DNA of 64,000 bases from CAWIVH01 sp963839475 (GTDB lineage: Bacteria; Acidobacteriota; UBA6911), in contig CAWIVH010000018.1 of assembly GCA_963839475.1 (NCBI GenBank), positions 744,001 through 808,000 of the forward strand. The letters run 5' to 3'. This document shows positions 45,689 to 56,500 of this stretch, one piece after another. A program made the position numbers and the translations under genes. Every line of letters starts with the position of its first letter. The stretch's first letter is position 1. Below the pieces are notes generated by a model. The model was not told the origin of the DNA. It did no database searches and saw nothing but the letters and a program-made list of their open reading frames with translations.

Positions 45689-47167
45689 TTATCGGTGGAG
45701 CTGGATGTAGTCCATCGTATAAAGCGCCGTGAGCAGCTGTATCGTGGCCAGATTTTTGATGGGCACAACGGAATAGTGGAGTTCTCCCTCGAGTTCCGCT
45801 GCCCGGCGATCAAAATCAGACAGGGCATCATCCAGTTCACGCTGGAGGTCCGCGGGGAATCCGGCGCCGGTCTTCGCTTTCTCCGTTTCGAGGAGGCGGA
45901 CGAACTGGCCGGAGGTCAGAAGCGAATAGAATTTCCTAAGGCTCAGCGCATCCCATTTTTCGGCGACGGTGGCCAGCCGCAGGTACTCCTTGTCCGTTCG
46001 GGCAATTTTCTCCTCGGCGGCGATGGAGGCGTCCGCAGTCCGCAGCATTTCTACGATGGCGTCTACGAATGGGGATTTTACGGTCAGGGATGGATGCGTG
46101 CGATTGAAGCGATTCCTCAGGTCCGCTATGCGTGTCCTCTGTTCCGCCATGCTCCGCAGGGTGATGTCTTTGCGCGTCATTTCGCTTGGGCTCGCGTCTT
46201 CGATCTTCGGATCGTAGAAACAGGGCAGTTCGCAATTGACAGTCACGGACTTCCAGCGCTCGCGCACATAGTCGTCGCTCGATGCCCCGGAGTTGAGCAG
46301 CTTTTCCGGCGATGTGGGAGAGTATTGCTCAAGGTAGTCATACTGGTCGGTGAAATAGATCATCCGGAACATCGCCTTGTCGTCGAACTTCTTCCCCCAG
46401 GGCACCTCGGGTTCGCCAAGATGCAGGGGAAGCCCCAGTCGGGCAATGTGGGCATAAAGTGCCGGGTACAGGCTGGGGATGTCCTGCGACCAGTAGTAGA
46501 AGACGCCGCCGAATCCCGAATTGTGGAGGCCGAAGGAGAAGTCGATGGGGTACTGATCGATGATTGTCATCAGGGCCCGGGCCTCCGGCGTGGGCGTCGT
46601 AAAGGCGTATTTCTTGTACGTGACCGGGAACGTCCATTCGACCTGTTGATATCCCGGCGGCCGGTAGAAATGGCGCGCGTATTTCGTGAGGCTGTTTGTT
46701 CCCTTGAACCAGCCCTCGTTGAGCTTCGCTTTGTCCGGCTCGGCGCAAAGGATGAAGTGCCAGGTGAAATCAAAATGGTTCCGCAGCGCATCGTTCTTCG
46801 CAAGTTCCCCGGTGAGGTAATGCAGCATCATGCTGCCTATCGGTTCGTTGGGGTGCGGGAAGCCGAAAAGCAGAGCGTGCCGGCGCCCCTGACCGATCTG
46901 ACATTCGGTGATGGGGGTTCCAGCCGTCGATGTGCCCAATGTGCGCAGGCGGATCTGATCCGGGTATTTCGCCCTGAGGGTCTCAAGTCCCTGCTACAGC
47001 TCATCGACTGTAAGGAATTCGGCGTACTCGGGCATCGCATCGGCCACACTGCGGAACAGTCTCTCCGCATCGGGCGGATTCGAAACAGAGCGCCCCTGCG
47101 TCTGGGGGCTCTTCGAGCAGGACATCATCAGCAGCAGCACGAACGCGGGGATAAATTTTCTGATCAT
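45689..47167 (-). pseudogene. M14-family zinc carboxypeptidase lipoprotein with one in-frame amber stop
   Basis: Reading from ATG 47167 gives a lipoprotein signal (MIRKFIPAFVLLLMMSCSKS), then 57 codons, TAG at 46994-46996, and continuation in the same frame for 434 more codons to 45689. M14 features: zinc-ligand HPNE in HALLFGFPHPNEPIGSMMLH, and a later LHNSGFGG that could supply the third ligand. The family removes C-terminal residues from peptides or cell-wall peptides. The TAG follows GAGCTG and precedes CAG, so a single C-to-T change (CAG to TAG) would explain it. A GTG/ATG restart at 46939 would drop the signal peptide. Otherwise undamaged. Confidence 0.75.
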
Positions 47168-47215
47168 GGGCATTCGTCTCCGGAAAGTGGCTACTGTATC
47201 AGGTACCTGCGGAAA

Positions 47216-47451
47216 ATTGGGATCGGACCACGATAAATGTCTGCATCATCTCCAGATGACGCAGTTTAGAAGGGCGGCGGAATGGGTTGCGGCCGATTTT
47301 CGGGCACATTTTTGGTTTTTAAGTAGTCACCTTTGCGCGGGCCGAATTCGATCGAAAATGCCGTCAAAAATCGCTTGTAGCCGCATCCCGAAGCGCCTTA
47401 AATAGCCCTATCCCTAACTAGACCACTAATTTATTCTGGTCCGACCCCAAT
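47216..47451 (+). mobile_element. MITE-like element, copy A
   Basis: 236 bp. Ends are inverted repeats: left ATTGGGATCGGACCACGATA, right the complement of ATTGGGGTCGGACCAGAATA (about 20 of 23 match). No open frame. Interior matches copy B at 50776 (GGCCGATTTTCG, CGTCAAAAATCGC, TTATTCTGGTCCGACCCC). Confidence 0.8.
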
Positions 47452-47487
47452 GCGATTGACATAGGATGATGGCAGGGAGGATGCACC

Positions 47488-48591
47488 ATGGAACAAAACC
47501 TGACTCGACGGGAAATAATGAAGGCTGCCGGGCTCGTGGCGATGGCGGCCCCGATGGGTAGCGCCGCTGCTGAATCAGCGCTGGGGGCGGGAAAAAAGCT
47601 GCCCAATATCTGTATGGGCGCGGGCGACAGCTCAGGTGGAACCGCCGCGGAGGAGGCAACGGCAAGGCGCATCAAGCAGCTGGGGGTAAACCATGTGATC
47701 TCAGGATTGGGTCGAATCCCCTGGGATGAAAGCCGCCTTCGGGAAATCAAGGACCGGCTCCAGGCCAACGGTCTGACGCTGGGCAACCTCATGATAGGCG
47801 GCTTCAACAACGCGATCTATGCCCGGCCAGGCCGGGACGAGGACATAGAAAAGGTGATCCAGTCAATCCGGGCTGCCGGCAAGGTGGGTTTGCCTGTCGT
47901 GGAATACAACTGGTACGCGCACCGTGCGATGGAGGGATATTTTGAGGAAATCGGGCGGGCCGGGGCAGGCTGGACGGGGTTTGACTACGACCGGATGAAA
48001 GATCTGCCCGCACTCCCGGAAGAGGGCGCTCACACCCTTGCGGAGATGTGGACAAACATCACCTATTTCCTGAAGGCTGTCGTGCCGGAAGCCGAGAAAG
48101 CCGGCGTGCGCCTGGCCCTTCACCCCAATGATCCGCCCGCGCCTCTGAGCCGCGGTTCCGGCCAGATCATGGGGACCGTGGAGGGGTGGAAGAAGCTGAT
48201 CGGGATCATCGACAGCCCGTCCAACGGCATCACGTATGATTGCGGAGTCACGCGCGAAATGGGGCAGGACCCGGTGCAGGTCTGCCGCTATTTCGGATCG
48301 CGGGACCGTATCAATCATGTGCACTTTCGCAATGTCACGGTGGCCAAGCCCTACGAGCGCTATACCGAGGTATTCCTCGACGAGGGAATAGTCGACATGT
48401 TCGGGGTGATGAAAGAACTGTTGAAACACAATTACTCGCTCCTGATCTATCCCGAACATCCCCGCGGACTCGATTACGACCGGGAACGGCCGAATTTCAA
48501 GCCGCAGTACCCCGGCGGCGGCGGTTACGCGGGGTACGCATTCAACATCGGCTTCACCCGCGCCATGATGCTGGCGGCACTGGCCTCCTAG
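47488..48591 (+). CDS. Mannonate dehydratase-like TIM-barrel protein with Tat-type leader
   Basis: 367 aa. Residues 1-28 hold a twin-Arg-type leader (NLTRREIMKAAGLVAMAAPM). The rest is a xylose-isomerase-like TIM barrel of UxuA type: VVEYNWYAHRAME, AGVRLALHPNDPP, GITYDCGVTREMG, RINHVHFRNVT and LLIYPEHPRGL, giving His/Cys/Asp metal-site positions as in mannonate dehydratase. UxuA converts D-mannonate to 2-keto-3-deoxygluconate in glucuronate breakdown; an exported homologue may act on another sugar acid or be an epimerase. It lies between the two MITE copies with the S15 hydrolase. Confidence 0.82.
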   Translation: MEQNLTRREIMKAAGLVAMAAPMGSAAAESALGAGKKLPNICMGAGDSSGGTAAEEATARRIKQLGVNHVISGLGRIPWDESRLREIKDRLQANGLTLGNLMIGGFNNAIYARPGRDEDIEKVIQSIRAAGKVGLPVVEYNWYAHRAMEGYFEEIGRAGAGWTGFDYDRMKDLPALPEEGAHTLAEMWTNITYFLKAVVPEAEKAGVRLALHPNDPPAPLSRGSGQIMGTVEGWKKLIGIIDSPSNGITYDCGVTREMGQDPVQVCRYFGSRDRINHVHFRNVTVAKPYERYTEVFLDEGIVDMFGVMKELLKHNYSLLIYPEHPRGLDYDRERPNFKPQYPGGGGYAGYAFNIGFTRAMMLAALAS

Positions 48592-48802
48592 GAGGGAAGG
48601 CATAGGAATGAAAATGCAAAACGCCGGCAGGCGACGCTCTCAGGGACGGATTGCAGACTGATGGGTGGTCCCTTCGAGGCATAACTCTGGATGGCGGAAG
48701 CACATATACACTGGTGTATGATTCCCCAAACGAAAATCCGGGATGTTTTTCCGGAAACGCAAGGGCGGGCTTCCTGATCCGGGTTCCAACAACGGAGCAT
48801 CT

Positions 48803-50761
48803 ATGCATCGAACAATTCGTCATCTTGTTCTTTTTGCAGCTGTCGCGGCCACAGTCGCCGCGGGCACGACACTTGTGGCGCAGCGCGGCGCCGGGCTGTC
48901 CCCCGAACAGTCCGCCCGGCGATGGGAAGCGGAGAAAGAGCTGGAATCCATTGCCGTTATCGAACGCAAGGTGATGATCCCGATGCGCGACAAAGTGCGG
49001 CTTGCAGCCGACATCTATCGCCCCAAGGAAGGTTCTCAAAAAGTGCCGACTATATGGGTGCGTACTCCCTACAACTTTAACTACTGGGATGTGAATAACG
49101 GGGTGCCGGCCGATATGACCTCCGTCGTCGCGGCAGTGAAGCGCGGTTACGCCTACGTGCTTCAGAATGAACGCGGGCATTTCTTCTCCGAGGGAAATTA
49201 CGACATCCTCGGACCGCCGCTTACGGATGGGGAGGACACCCTTTCGTGGATATCCTCCAGGCCATGGTCCAACGGGAAGGTCGGGACCACGGGGTGCTCC
49301 TCGACGGCGGAATACCAGCTGGGGGTGGCTTCGCGCGGCAACCCGGCTTATGCAGCCATGAACGTGCAGGGATTCGGAGCGGGCGTCGGGCGCGTGGGCC
49401 CCTACTTTGAACAGGGGAATTGGTACCGCGGGGGCGCCGTTCAAATGCTCTTCATCACCTGGCTTTATGGAGAGCAGAACCAGGTGCGTCCGATGTTCCC
49501 CCGGGACACAACCCGGGAGCAGCTGATCCGGGCCTCCAGATTTTTCGATCTGGCACAGCAACTGCCCCCTGTGGACTGGTCGAAAGCACTATGGCATTTA
49601 CCTGTGCAGGACATCCTCGAAGCCGTGGAGGGTCCCCACGGGATATTCGCCGATCCGATGCCGGTTGATACCGGAGGAACCATGGTCCGGCGAAGCCCGA
49701 ACGATCCGGCGTGGTATCGCGGCGGACTATGGCATGACAACATGCCCATAAACCTTCCTGGTCTTTGGTTCATGTCGTGGTATGACGTATCGGTGGGTCC
49801 CAACCTCGCTGCGTACAATCATGTAAGAAAGACGGCCAGACCTGAAATTGCAGACCAGCAGTGGGCGGTAATCGCACCGGTGACTCACTGCGGATACACT
49901 CGGGCATCAGAAGACACCATTGTCGGCGAACGCAGCATGGGTGACGCGAGGCTGAACTACAACGATATAGTGTACGGGTTCTTCGATCGCTTTCTCAAAA
50001 ACGGAAAGAGCGAAATCATCGACCGGCTTCCCAAGGTCACCTACTTCACGATGGGGATGAACAAGTGGCAGACTTCAGATTCATGGCCGCCCGCGGGAGC
50101 GCAGCCGATGACATTTTTCCTGTCGAGCGGCGGCAAGGCAAACTCCATCGACGACGACGGGATGCTCACATCCTCACAGTCGACAGTCGACCACCCCGAC
50201 ACCTTCAGCTACGATCCGGACAATCCCGTTTTGTCCTATGGCGGCAACGTATGCTGCACCGGCAACGCCATCACGGCCGGGTCCTTCGACCAGCGCAGGA
50301 TGGAAAAGCGGGCCGACATTCTGGTTTACACCTCGGAACCCTTCAAGAGCGGGACCGAAATCAGCGGACCGATCGAGCCGGCGCTATACGTCTCGTCGGA
50401 TGCCAGGGATACGGACTTCACCGTCAAGGTGATCGATGTATATCCCGACGGCCGCGCATATAACCTCGACGAATCGATCCAGCGCATGCGCTATCGCGAC
50501 GGCTACGACAGGCTGCCAGTGTGGATGGAGCCCGGAAAAATATACGAGGTCAAGCTGCAGCCATTGACGACAAGCAACTATTTCCCGGCCGGACACCGGC
50601 TCCGCATCGAGGTCTCGAGCAGCAACTTTCCGCGCTTCGACCGCAACCTGAACACCGGCGAGAACAATTACGACGAGGCAAAAGGAATTGTAGCTCACAA
50701 CACCGTTCACCACTCGCGGGAGTACCCGTCGAGGGTAACGGTCACCGTGGTAAGGCGCTGA
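48803..50761 (+). CDS. CocE/NonD-type hydrolase (peptidase S15 family)
   Basis: 652 aa from ATG 48803. Signal peptide about 1-26 (MHRTIRHLVLFAAVAATVAA). Alpha/beta-hydrolase N-terminal part: VMIPMRDKVRLAADIYRPKE, WVRTPYNFNYW, YAYVLQNERGHFFSEGNYD, then GKVGTTGCSSTAEYQLGVAS with the probable nucleophile Ser (canonical GxSYxG is replaced by GCSSTA). VIAPVTHCGYTRA gives the His region. The C-terminal jelly roll (KSGTEISGPIEPALYVSSDA, FPAGHRLRIEVSSSNFPRFD) is the X-Pro dipeptidyl-peptidase C-domain. Secreted ester/amide hydrolase; substrate unknown. The altered Ser motif is worth noting. Confidence 0.88.
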   Translation: MHRTIRHLVLFAAVAATVAAGTTLVAQRGAGLSPEQSARRWEAEKELESIAVIERKVMIPMRDKVRLAADIYRPKEGSQKVPTIWVRTPYNFNYWDVNNGVPADMTSVVAAVKRGYAYVLQNERGHFFSEGNYDILGPPLTDGEDTLSWISSRPWSNGKVGTTGCSSTAEYQLGVASRGNPAYAAMNVQGFGAGVGRVGPYFEQGNWYRGGAVQMLFITWLYGEQNQVRPMFPRDTTREQLIRASRFFDLAQQLPPVDWSKALWHLPVQDILEAVEGPHGIFADPMPVDTGGTMVRRSPNDPAWYRGGLWHDNMPINLPGLWFMSWYDVSVGPNLAAYNHVRKTARPEIADQQWAVIAPVTHCGYTRASEDTIVGERSMGDARLNYNDIVYGFFDRFLKNGKSEIIDRLPKVTYFTMGMNKWQTSDSWPPAGAQPMTFFLSSGGKANSIDDDGMLTSSQSTVDHPDTFSYDPDNPVLSYGGNVCCTGNAITAGSFDQRRMEKRADILVYTSEPFKSGTEISGPIEPALYVSSDARDTDFTVKVIDVYPDGRAYNLDESIQRMRYRDGYDRLPVWMEPGKIYEVKLQPLTTSNYFPAGHRLRIEVSSSNFPRFDRNLNTGENNYDEAKGIVAHNTVHHSREYPSRVTVTVVRR

Positions 50762-50775
50762 GTCTGATATCGAAA

Positions 50776-51013
50776 AATGGGGCCGGACCTGGATAAATGG
50801 CTGACGCTTAAGCGGTAAATGGAATTTAGAACTGCGGCAGAATCGCTTGCGGCCGATTTTCGCGGCCATTTTTGACTCACAAGCAGTCGGCGTTTGCGCC
50901 GTCCGAATTCAACTGAAAATGACGTCAAAAATCGCCTGCAGGCGCCTCCCGAAGTACCGCAAATAGCCTTATCCCCTATATAAATCATCGATTTATTCTG
51001 GTCCGACCCCGAT
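50776..51013 (+). mobile_element. MITE-like element, copy B
   Basis: 238 bp, same orientation as copy A, with left AATGGGGCCGGACCTGGATA and right TTTATTCTGGTCCGACCCCG inverted ends. It begins 15 bp after the S15 hydrolase stop. Confidence 0.8.
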
Positions 51014-51076
51014 CTGCATGGAATTGGGCAACAACAGGGCAGGCTACTCTTCCATTTGGCAGCGCGTGGCCTTCTG

Positions 51077-51646
51077 CTAAACCAGACCAGGGAAAAGGCG
51101 CTTTGTGCGCGCGCAGTAAGCTGCATAGGGTGGACCCAGTGCCCGCAGAAGTGCTCGCTCCTCTTTCGCGATCCGGTTGAAGATCGCCAGGGTGATCGGC
51201 ACCATGAGGCCGAGCAGGCTGAGCCAGCTGTCGTAGACCAGACCCAGGCCGAAGAAGGCCAGTAGAAGCCCCGAATAAGAGGGGTGCCGAACCAGACGGT
51301 AAAGACCATGCTGAACCAATGCGTGGTCCTGACAGATTGCGACATCGACGGTGAAGTGACGACCGAGAGTCAGGATCGAGGCCCAGCGAATCGTGAGCCC
51401 TGAGAGGAGAAAAACGAAGGCGCAGGCGCGCGTTATGCCGATGGGCAGCTGAATCCCGGTTGACGGGACCCGCTGGGAAGCGATGGCGCAGCTAATGCCG
51501 AGCGCGATAGCAAGCCATAGGAGCCGCAGCGAACCACGGTCTTCGCTTTGAACGGAGCGCGAGTCTGCCCGTTTGAAGATCGCCAGCGCAATCTCCGAGA
51601 GGGGAAAGAAACCGACAACGACCCACAATATGGTTTTGAGTATCAC
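51077..51646 (-). CDS. Isoprenylcysteine carboxyl methyltransferase-like membrane protein
   Basis: 189 aa with 4-5 hydrophobic helices. The diagnostic C-terminal block GLYRLVRHPSYSGLLLAFFG (RHPxYxG), followed by EERALLRALGPPYAAYCART, fits the ICMT/PEMT superfamily, which binds SAM at the membrane. LTLGRHFTVDVAICQDHALV precedes it, as usual. Bacterial members methylate unknown lipids or small molecules. Complete; single gene. Confidence 0.87.
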   Translation of the reverse strand: MILKTILWVVVGFFPLSEIALAIFKRADSRSVQSEDRGSLRLLWLAIALGISCAIASQRVPSTGIQLPIGITRACAFVFLLSGLTIRWASILTLGRHFTVDVAICQDHALVQHGLYRLVRHPSYSGLLLAFFGLGLVYDSWLSLLGLMVPITLAIFNRIAKEERALLRALGPPYAAYCARTKRLFPGLV

Positions 51647-51812
51647 CGCAACCCTCGGTGTCTAGCATAATAATACGGGCTTCGATATATGGATAGTCCC
51701 ATGCCTCGACCATCTCATGGTTATCGATTGGATTGTCAAACCCCCTGCCTGTGCGTGACTTTCAAAGAGCGCATCTTGCCATTCAAGCAAAAGGAACTCG
51801 TTTGCCCTGGAT

Positions 51813-52025
51813 TTAGCTGACCAGCCCCCACCAACTGGCCAGGAATATTAACGAGGTCAAAACCGCAACCGTGTCGACCATGGCACCGGTTCCGCCGCTG
51901 AGGGTGTCAAAGAGATAGATGCTCTCGGCCGGCGAGGCCTGTCGCGCCTTCGCGTCGATCACGTGCAGAAGTTTGTCTATCGCATACGCGGCAGATGAAG
52001 CGAAGGTGGCAAGGTACAAACTCAA
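51813..52025 (-). pseudogene. C-terminal piece of a small membrane protein
   Basis: 70 codons from a TTG at 52025 with no clear ribosome site: SSAAYAIDKLLHVIDAKARQ, then a final hydrophobic helix VDTVAVLTSLIFLASWWGLV. It looks like the end of a longer protein. No family. Confidence 0.35.
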
Positions 52026-52042
52026 GTCGGGTTTCTACATTG

Positions 52043-52080
52043 CCGGTGCTTTCCGGCTGCAAAGAAGCACCGGTTTTTCT
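52043..52080 (+). terminator. Rho-independent terminator-like hairpin
   Basis: CCGGTGCTT (52043-52051) pairs with AAGCACCGG (52065-52073) over a 13-nt loop and is followed by TTTTTCTTT on the plus strand. No plus-strand gene ends nearby, so its gene may have been lost. Confidence 0.55.
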
Positions 52081-52183
52081 TTGATGTCGACGCTCGAAAT
52101 GATTGGTAAATGCCTTTCTACCGATAGACAGGTATTCCTCTTTTATCGCGACATAAACGAGGTGCTTCCCTCATCTACTGTGG

Positions 52184-53230
52184 TTATGCTGCCAGCCTTT
52201 GCTCTCTGACTCTGCTGGCATTTAACGTTATGTCGTTGAACACGACGACAAAAAGAATACTTTTTGCCTCAGCTGCGAATACCTCCCTGAAGCTGAGTCG
52301 TTTGGATACTAACCCAGCCTGCATTGCTGGAGTCCTGACCTCACATCCGAATTTCAATGCCCTGTGCGGCCTGATGAAGTTGTAATAGCAGCGAAGTAAC
52401 TCAAGGTGATCCTCGAGACGCGCCGTCCACCGCGCGTGACAAATCGTTCGCCGGCCAAGGTATGCCGAGCCCTGTCGGATCGTGAGATTCAGCCGTTCGA
52501 TGAACGATGTGTTCAGTTTCGATGAGTCCTCGGAGTTGCGCAACGCCTCTTCCAATCGCCACGCTGTGCCGATCACCGCTCTTCTCTCGACATTGATAAC
52601 ACGGTCATTCCTGCGTGTCTTGATGACCTGGCCATAGAGACACGCTGGGCCGAAGATACGACGGATTACCTTTTTATAGAACTCGAATCCGTCCGTGGCA
52701 ATCAGAGGAATACATGCGAAATGCATTCGGCCGGAGACCTCTCGGAATAGGGCGAGTGTGTTCCGGTAGCTTCGTCTCCCGACGACGGTCGAAGGCCAAA
52801 GCCGAGACCGGACTTCGATCGCGGCGAAAATCCAAATAGGCTGTTGCTTGCCGCCGACGATGGTTCTGATCTCGTCGGCCTGGAGTTCTGTAACGGCAAA
52901 TCCGGTTATGTTTCGATCGCTGAATCGCCGACAAGAAGCGGCGGCCTTTTCGAGCCAGCGATCGACAGTATTCCAGCCGAGGCCCTTTACTCGAGCGATT
53001 GCGGACTTATTCAAACCTTCGACGCTGAGAGCAGCGACCTCGTCAAAGGTAGCCCGGCGATGCTGGAGGCGGTGATAGACTGTACCCCGATTCCTGCAGA
53101 AAGTCCGGCCGCAGCCTTTGCAAAGGAACCGCTGACGTCTTCCCCAACGAGTAGAGTAGAAACCTCAACGAATGATCATTTCCGAAGCGGCTTTGGCTTG
53201 AAGAGAACACTTCGCATTCGGACAGCAGAG
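52184..53230 (-). pseudogene. IS1-type transposase, broken near the N-terminus
   Basis: The body reads through 52184-53014 and beyond: STRWGRRQRFLCKGCGRTFC, RNRGTVYHRLQHRRATFDEV, NKSAIARVKGLGWNTVDRWL, FAVTELQADEIRTIVGGKQQ, ATDGFEFYKKVIRRIFGPA, FIERLNLTIRQGSAYLGRRT. This is a zinc-ribbon, HTH, DDE order of IS1-like elements, with Asp in ADEIR and DGFEF and Glu in FIERLN as the likely catalytic triad. Upstream, CPNAKCSLQAKAASEMIIR ends at TGA in another frame, so one frameshift splits the zinc-binding part from the rest. Initiation at an internal codon would lack the ribbon. Terminal inverted repeats not found by eye. Confidence 0.75.
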
Positions 53231-53556
53231 ACGTTTCATGGCTATAGGACCTGTTGGTCGGTAGATCTGGTGACCTCAACAACAGGCCTTAAACCATACC
53301 ACATGATTGGGTTACAATCGGCTCAACAACAATTGATTGCGGAAGCACCCATTTGTGCAGGATGGTGGAGAGACGTTTCCCTGTCTGCCGCCATTGAGAT
53401 AGAGGCACACGCAATCGAGCTTCAATGGGAGAACGCTCAGTTATCAGTTGACTTCAGATTATTGCCGGAGCGCCGTGATTATTAATCTCTGTGGCGTCAA
53501 TTGCCGTTTAAACAGAGATTGAAATACAGCTTTCCTTATTGGAATCCTGACTAATT
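53231..53556. other. Intergenic with a small inverted repeat
   Basis: No gene. AATCTCTG (53484-53491) and CAGAGATT (53513-53520) form a short stem between the IS1-type gene and the kelch/protease gene, perhaps a weak terminator for the latter's neighbour. Confidence 0.3.
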
Positions 53557-56500
53557 CTATGGAATAACAAATCCCAAAGGATCACTCCAAGGCCCATAGC
53601 CATATTCATTCCAGGTCTGAATCCACCATTGCGCAGAGCCTTGATTCAGTGTTGTGCTTGGATTAATTGAACATACGCCACTTCCATTCGCACAGCCTGC
53701 CTGTGCTGCTGTATACCAAGCCTGTATCTTTGGGGCCGAGTTGCTAGCATTATCACTCACCCAAAGGCAATACCAAGTTGAATTTGAGACGGAGTTCCAG
53801 GTATAAGTCGGAGTTGTTGTTGCTATGGTTCCCGTGGGTGACACAAGCGTAGTTTTGCCTGGAGCGCCACCTGTTACAACCGCAAAATTCATTGCATCAC
53901 TCCATGGGCCAAACCCCGAATCATTCCATGTTTGGATCCACCATTGAGCAGAACCAGAGGCTAGAGCGGTGGTGGGGGTAACAGAGCAGGTTCCTGTTCC
54001 AGAGCCACAACCTGCTTGTGTTGCCGTGTACCATGATTTTATTTTGGCGGCGGACCTACTGTCGTTGACCCACAATTGATACCAGGTTGCGGATGAAACC
54101 GCATTCCAATTAAAAGTCGGAGTTCTGGTCGAGACAGCCCCCGAAGGCGATACGAGCGTTGCTTTGCCGGGTAATGGGATAATCACAGTGAAGGACAGTG
54201 GACTACTCCACGGACCGTAACCGGCACTATTCCATGTTTGAACCCACCATTGGTAATCACCCGATACTAGAGTTCTGGACGGGGTAACCGAACATATTCC
54301 CGTACCCGTACCGCATCCTGCCTGAGCTGCGGTAAACCACTGTTGAAGTTTTGGAGAGGAATTTGAGTCATTTATCCAAAGTTGATACCAGGTGGCTGTT
54401 GGAAGGGCATTCCAGGTGTATCTTGGCGTTAAAACGGAAATTGAACCAGAAGGGGAAATCAGTATGGCTTTCCCGGGGAAGGTTCTTTCAGATACCGAAA
54501 ATGTCAAAATATTGCTCCAGGGACCGCACCCTCCCTCGTTCCATGTTTGAATCATCCATTGAGCTTGACCTGCCGCGAGCGACTCCGAGGGGGTGACAGA
54601 GCAAATACCTATGCCAGAAGCACAACCGGCCTGATCGAGTGTGTACCATTTCTTAATCTTGCCTTGTCTAGTGGAATCGTCAACCCAGAGATAGTAAAGC
54701 GTAGAGGAAGGAACGGCATTCCAAGAAAAGGTTGGAAAAGACGCTTGGATCGTTCCACTGGGAGAAACAAGATTCGCCTTGCCAGGTAACGTATAATTCG
54801 AAGCAACCAAAGCAGTTTTCAATACAGAGAAAACTGCGTCGTAATATGAATCAATGATTGGAAATCCCCATTCTTGTTTGAATCGAACTTTTAAATCGGT
54901 CCCCGCCGCAGCGCTAAGAGCAGCGGCAAAATATGTAGCTTGCTCATCGGTAGAGGTCGGAGCAAGCGGCAATTTTGAGTAAACAGGCTTGAAAAGATTA
55001 TAGAAACGCTCAAATGTTTTAGCGCCACCCACCTGATAGCCCACGAGCATTAGATCGTATACCACCGATGGATTTAACTGGGCATATCTCTTTCCGTTAG
55101 CGATATAGACATCCAAGTCCGGTGTTGTACTTACGTGATATATAGAAGACAAATTATCCAATACCTTTTGCGGAACATTCCATTCGGATTTCCTGGCCTG
55201 AAGCGTTAGGTATGATTGTGTACCTAAGTTGGATGCGAGGCCTTCCGAATATGAGAATTGGCCATTCGAATCTCCACCGCCCACAAACTTGCCGAATCGA
55301 GGATTTTCCCCCATAAAATCATGGCTCATTTCATGCAAAATAACCCATAATTGCGGACTCGCATCTCTACCCGCTACAACCATACAACTGTTCCCAGTGT
55401 CTACATCTGTGCCAAGTCGAATAGGATTTCCTGAGATTCCACATGGCACAGTTCCATCATTCCCGTGACCTGGATCGTTAACCAAAAACAGCGTATCGCC
55501 CTTAAAGGGGCGAAGGCCCACGACTTCCGCCATGGTACGATAAGCTAGATCGGTCACGCGCACCACTTCCCAGTCCGAAAAAAGGGATAAATAATTAGTT
55601 CCACTTAATGGTTTATTTGGCAGGTAAAAGCCCACCTGCTCGCCTCTCAGAGGTACTAATGAAAACCCCAAGTCCTGGCTGGTGATACGGACGACGGTTG
55701 CATTATTGGCCTGGATATCGCCCAAAGACGCAACAATGTATGGTGTCTCACTAAATGTTACTGGCGGACGCACTGCTTTTACCAGTCCGTTGATATCTAC
55801 GGTGCTGACTGATAATAAACTACTTTGAAATGTCGGTATAGAATTTGTTAATGAAACGGGGCTTTTATCCGAAAATAAAATACTTGGAGTCACTGTGGCA
55901 CTTGATGAGCTTGGTAGCAGCAAGATTGGCGGTAATAGTTGAAACGTTCCCGTATGAACGGCGGTATAGTTGCTACTAATAATCCCATCCACTTTTGCTC
56001 TTATTATCCCACTTCCAAATGATTTATTGCAGGTTACTATGCCATTGTCTGATACCGAGACAAGGTCTGGACGATAATTCAGAAAGCGGATCGTATGGCC
56101 TTCAGGATTTAGGACATTTCCACTATTATCGGTAATCTGAATCTGTAAAAAGTCTTTAGTTTTACCATTGTTGAAATATAGCGCATTGGGGTGGATTTCG
56201 ATTTTCAGGTCAGATCGAGAAGGTAACGCAAACTGCCACGTTTCAGTAGTATGGCCAGTGAACAGGACAATCTTTTTATTTGTTTGATCATAGGTCATCG
56301 CTAGTTGTTGGAGTGCTGGAGGAGAATTCTGCGAAAACATTTGGATCCAGGAATTTCCATCATACTCCCAAGTATCCGCCAGAGCACTGCCATTTGGGTA
56401 TGAGGGCCCGTATCCTCCGAACAGAACCGTCCGATTGCGGTATCTATCGTATGCGATGGCGTGTCCCCATCGGCCTGGAGGCGAAGTTGAGGTAATTTGT

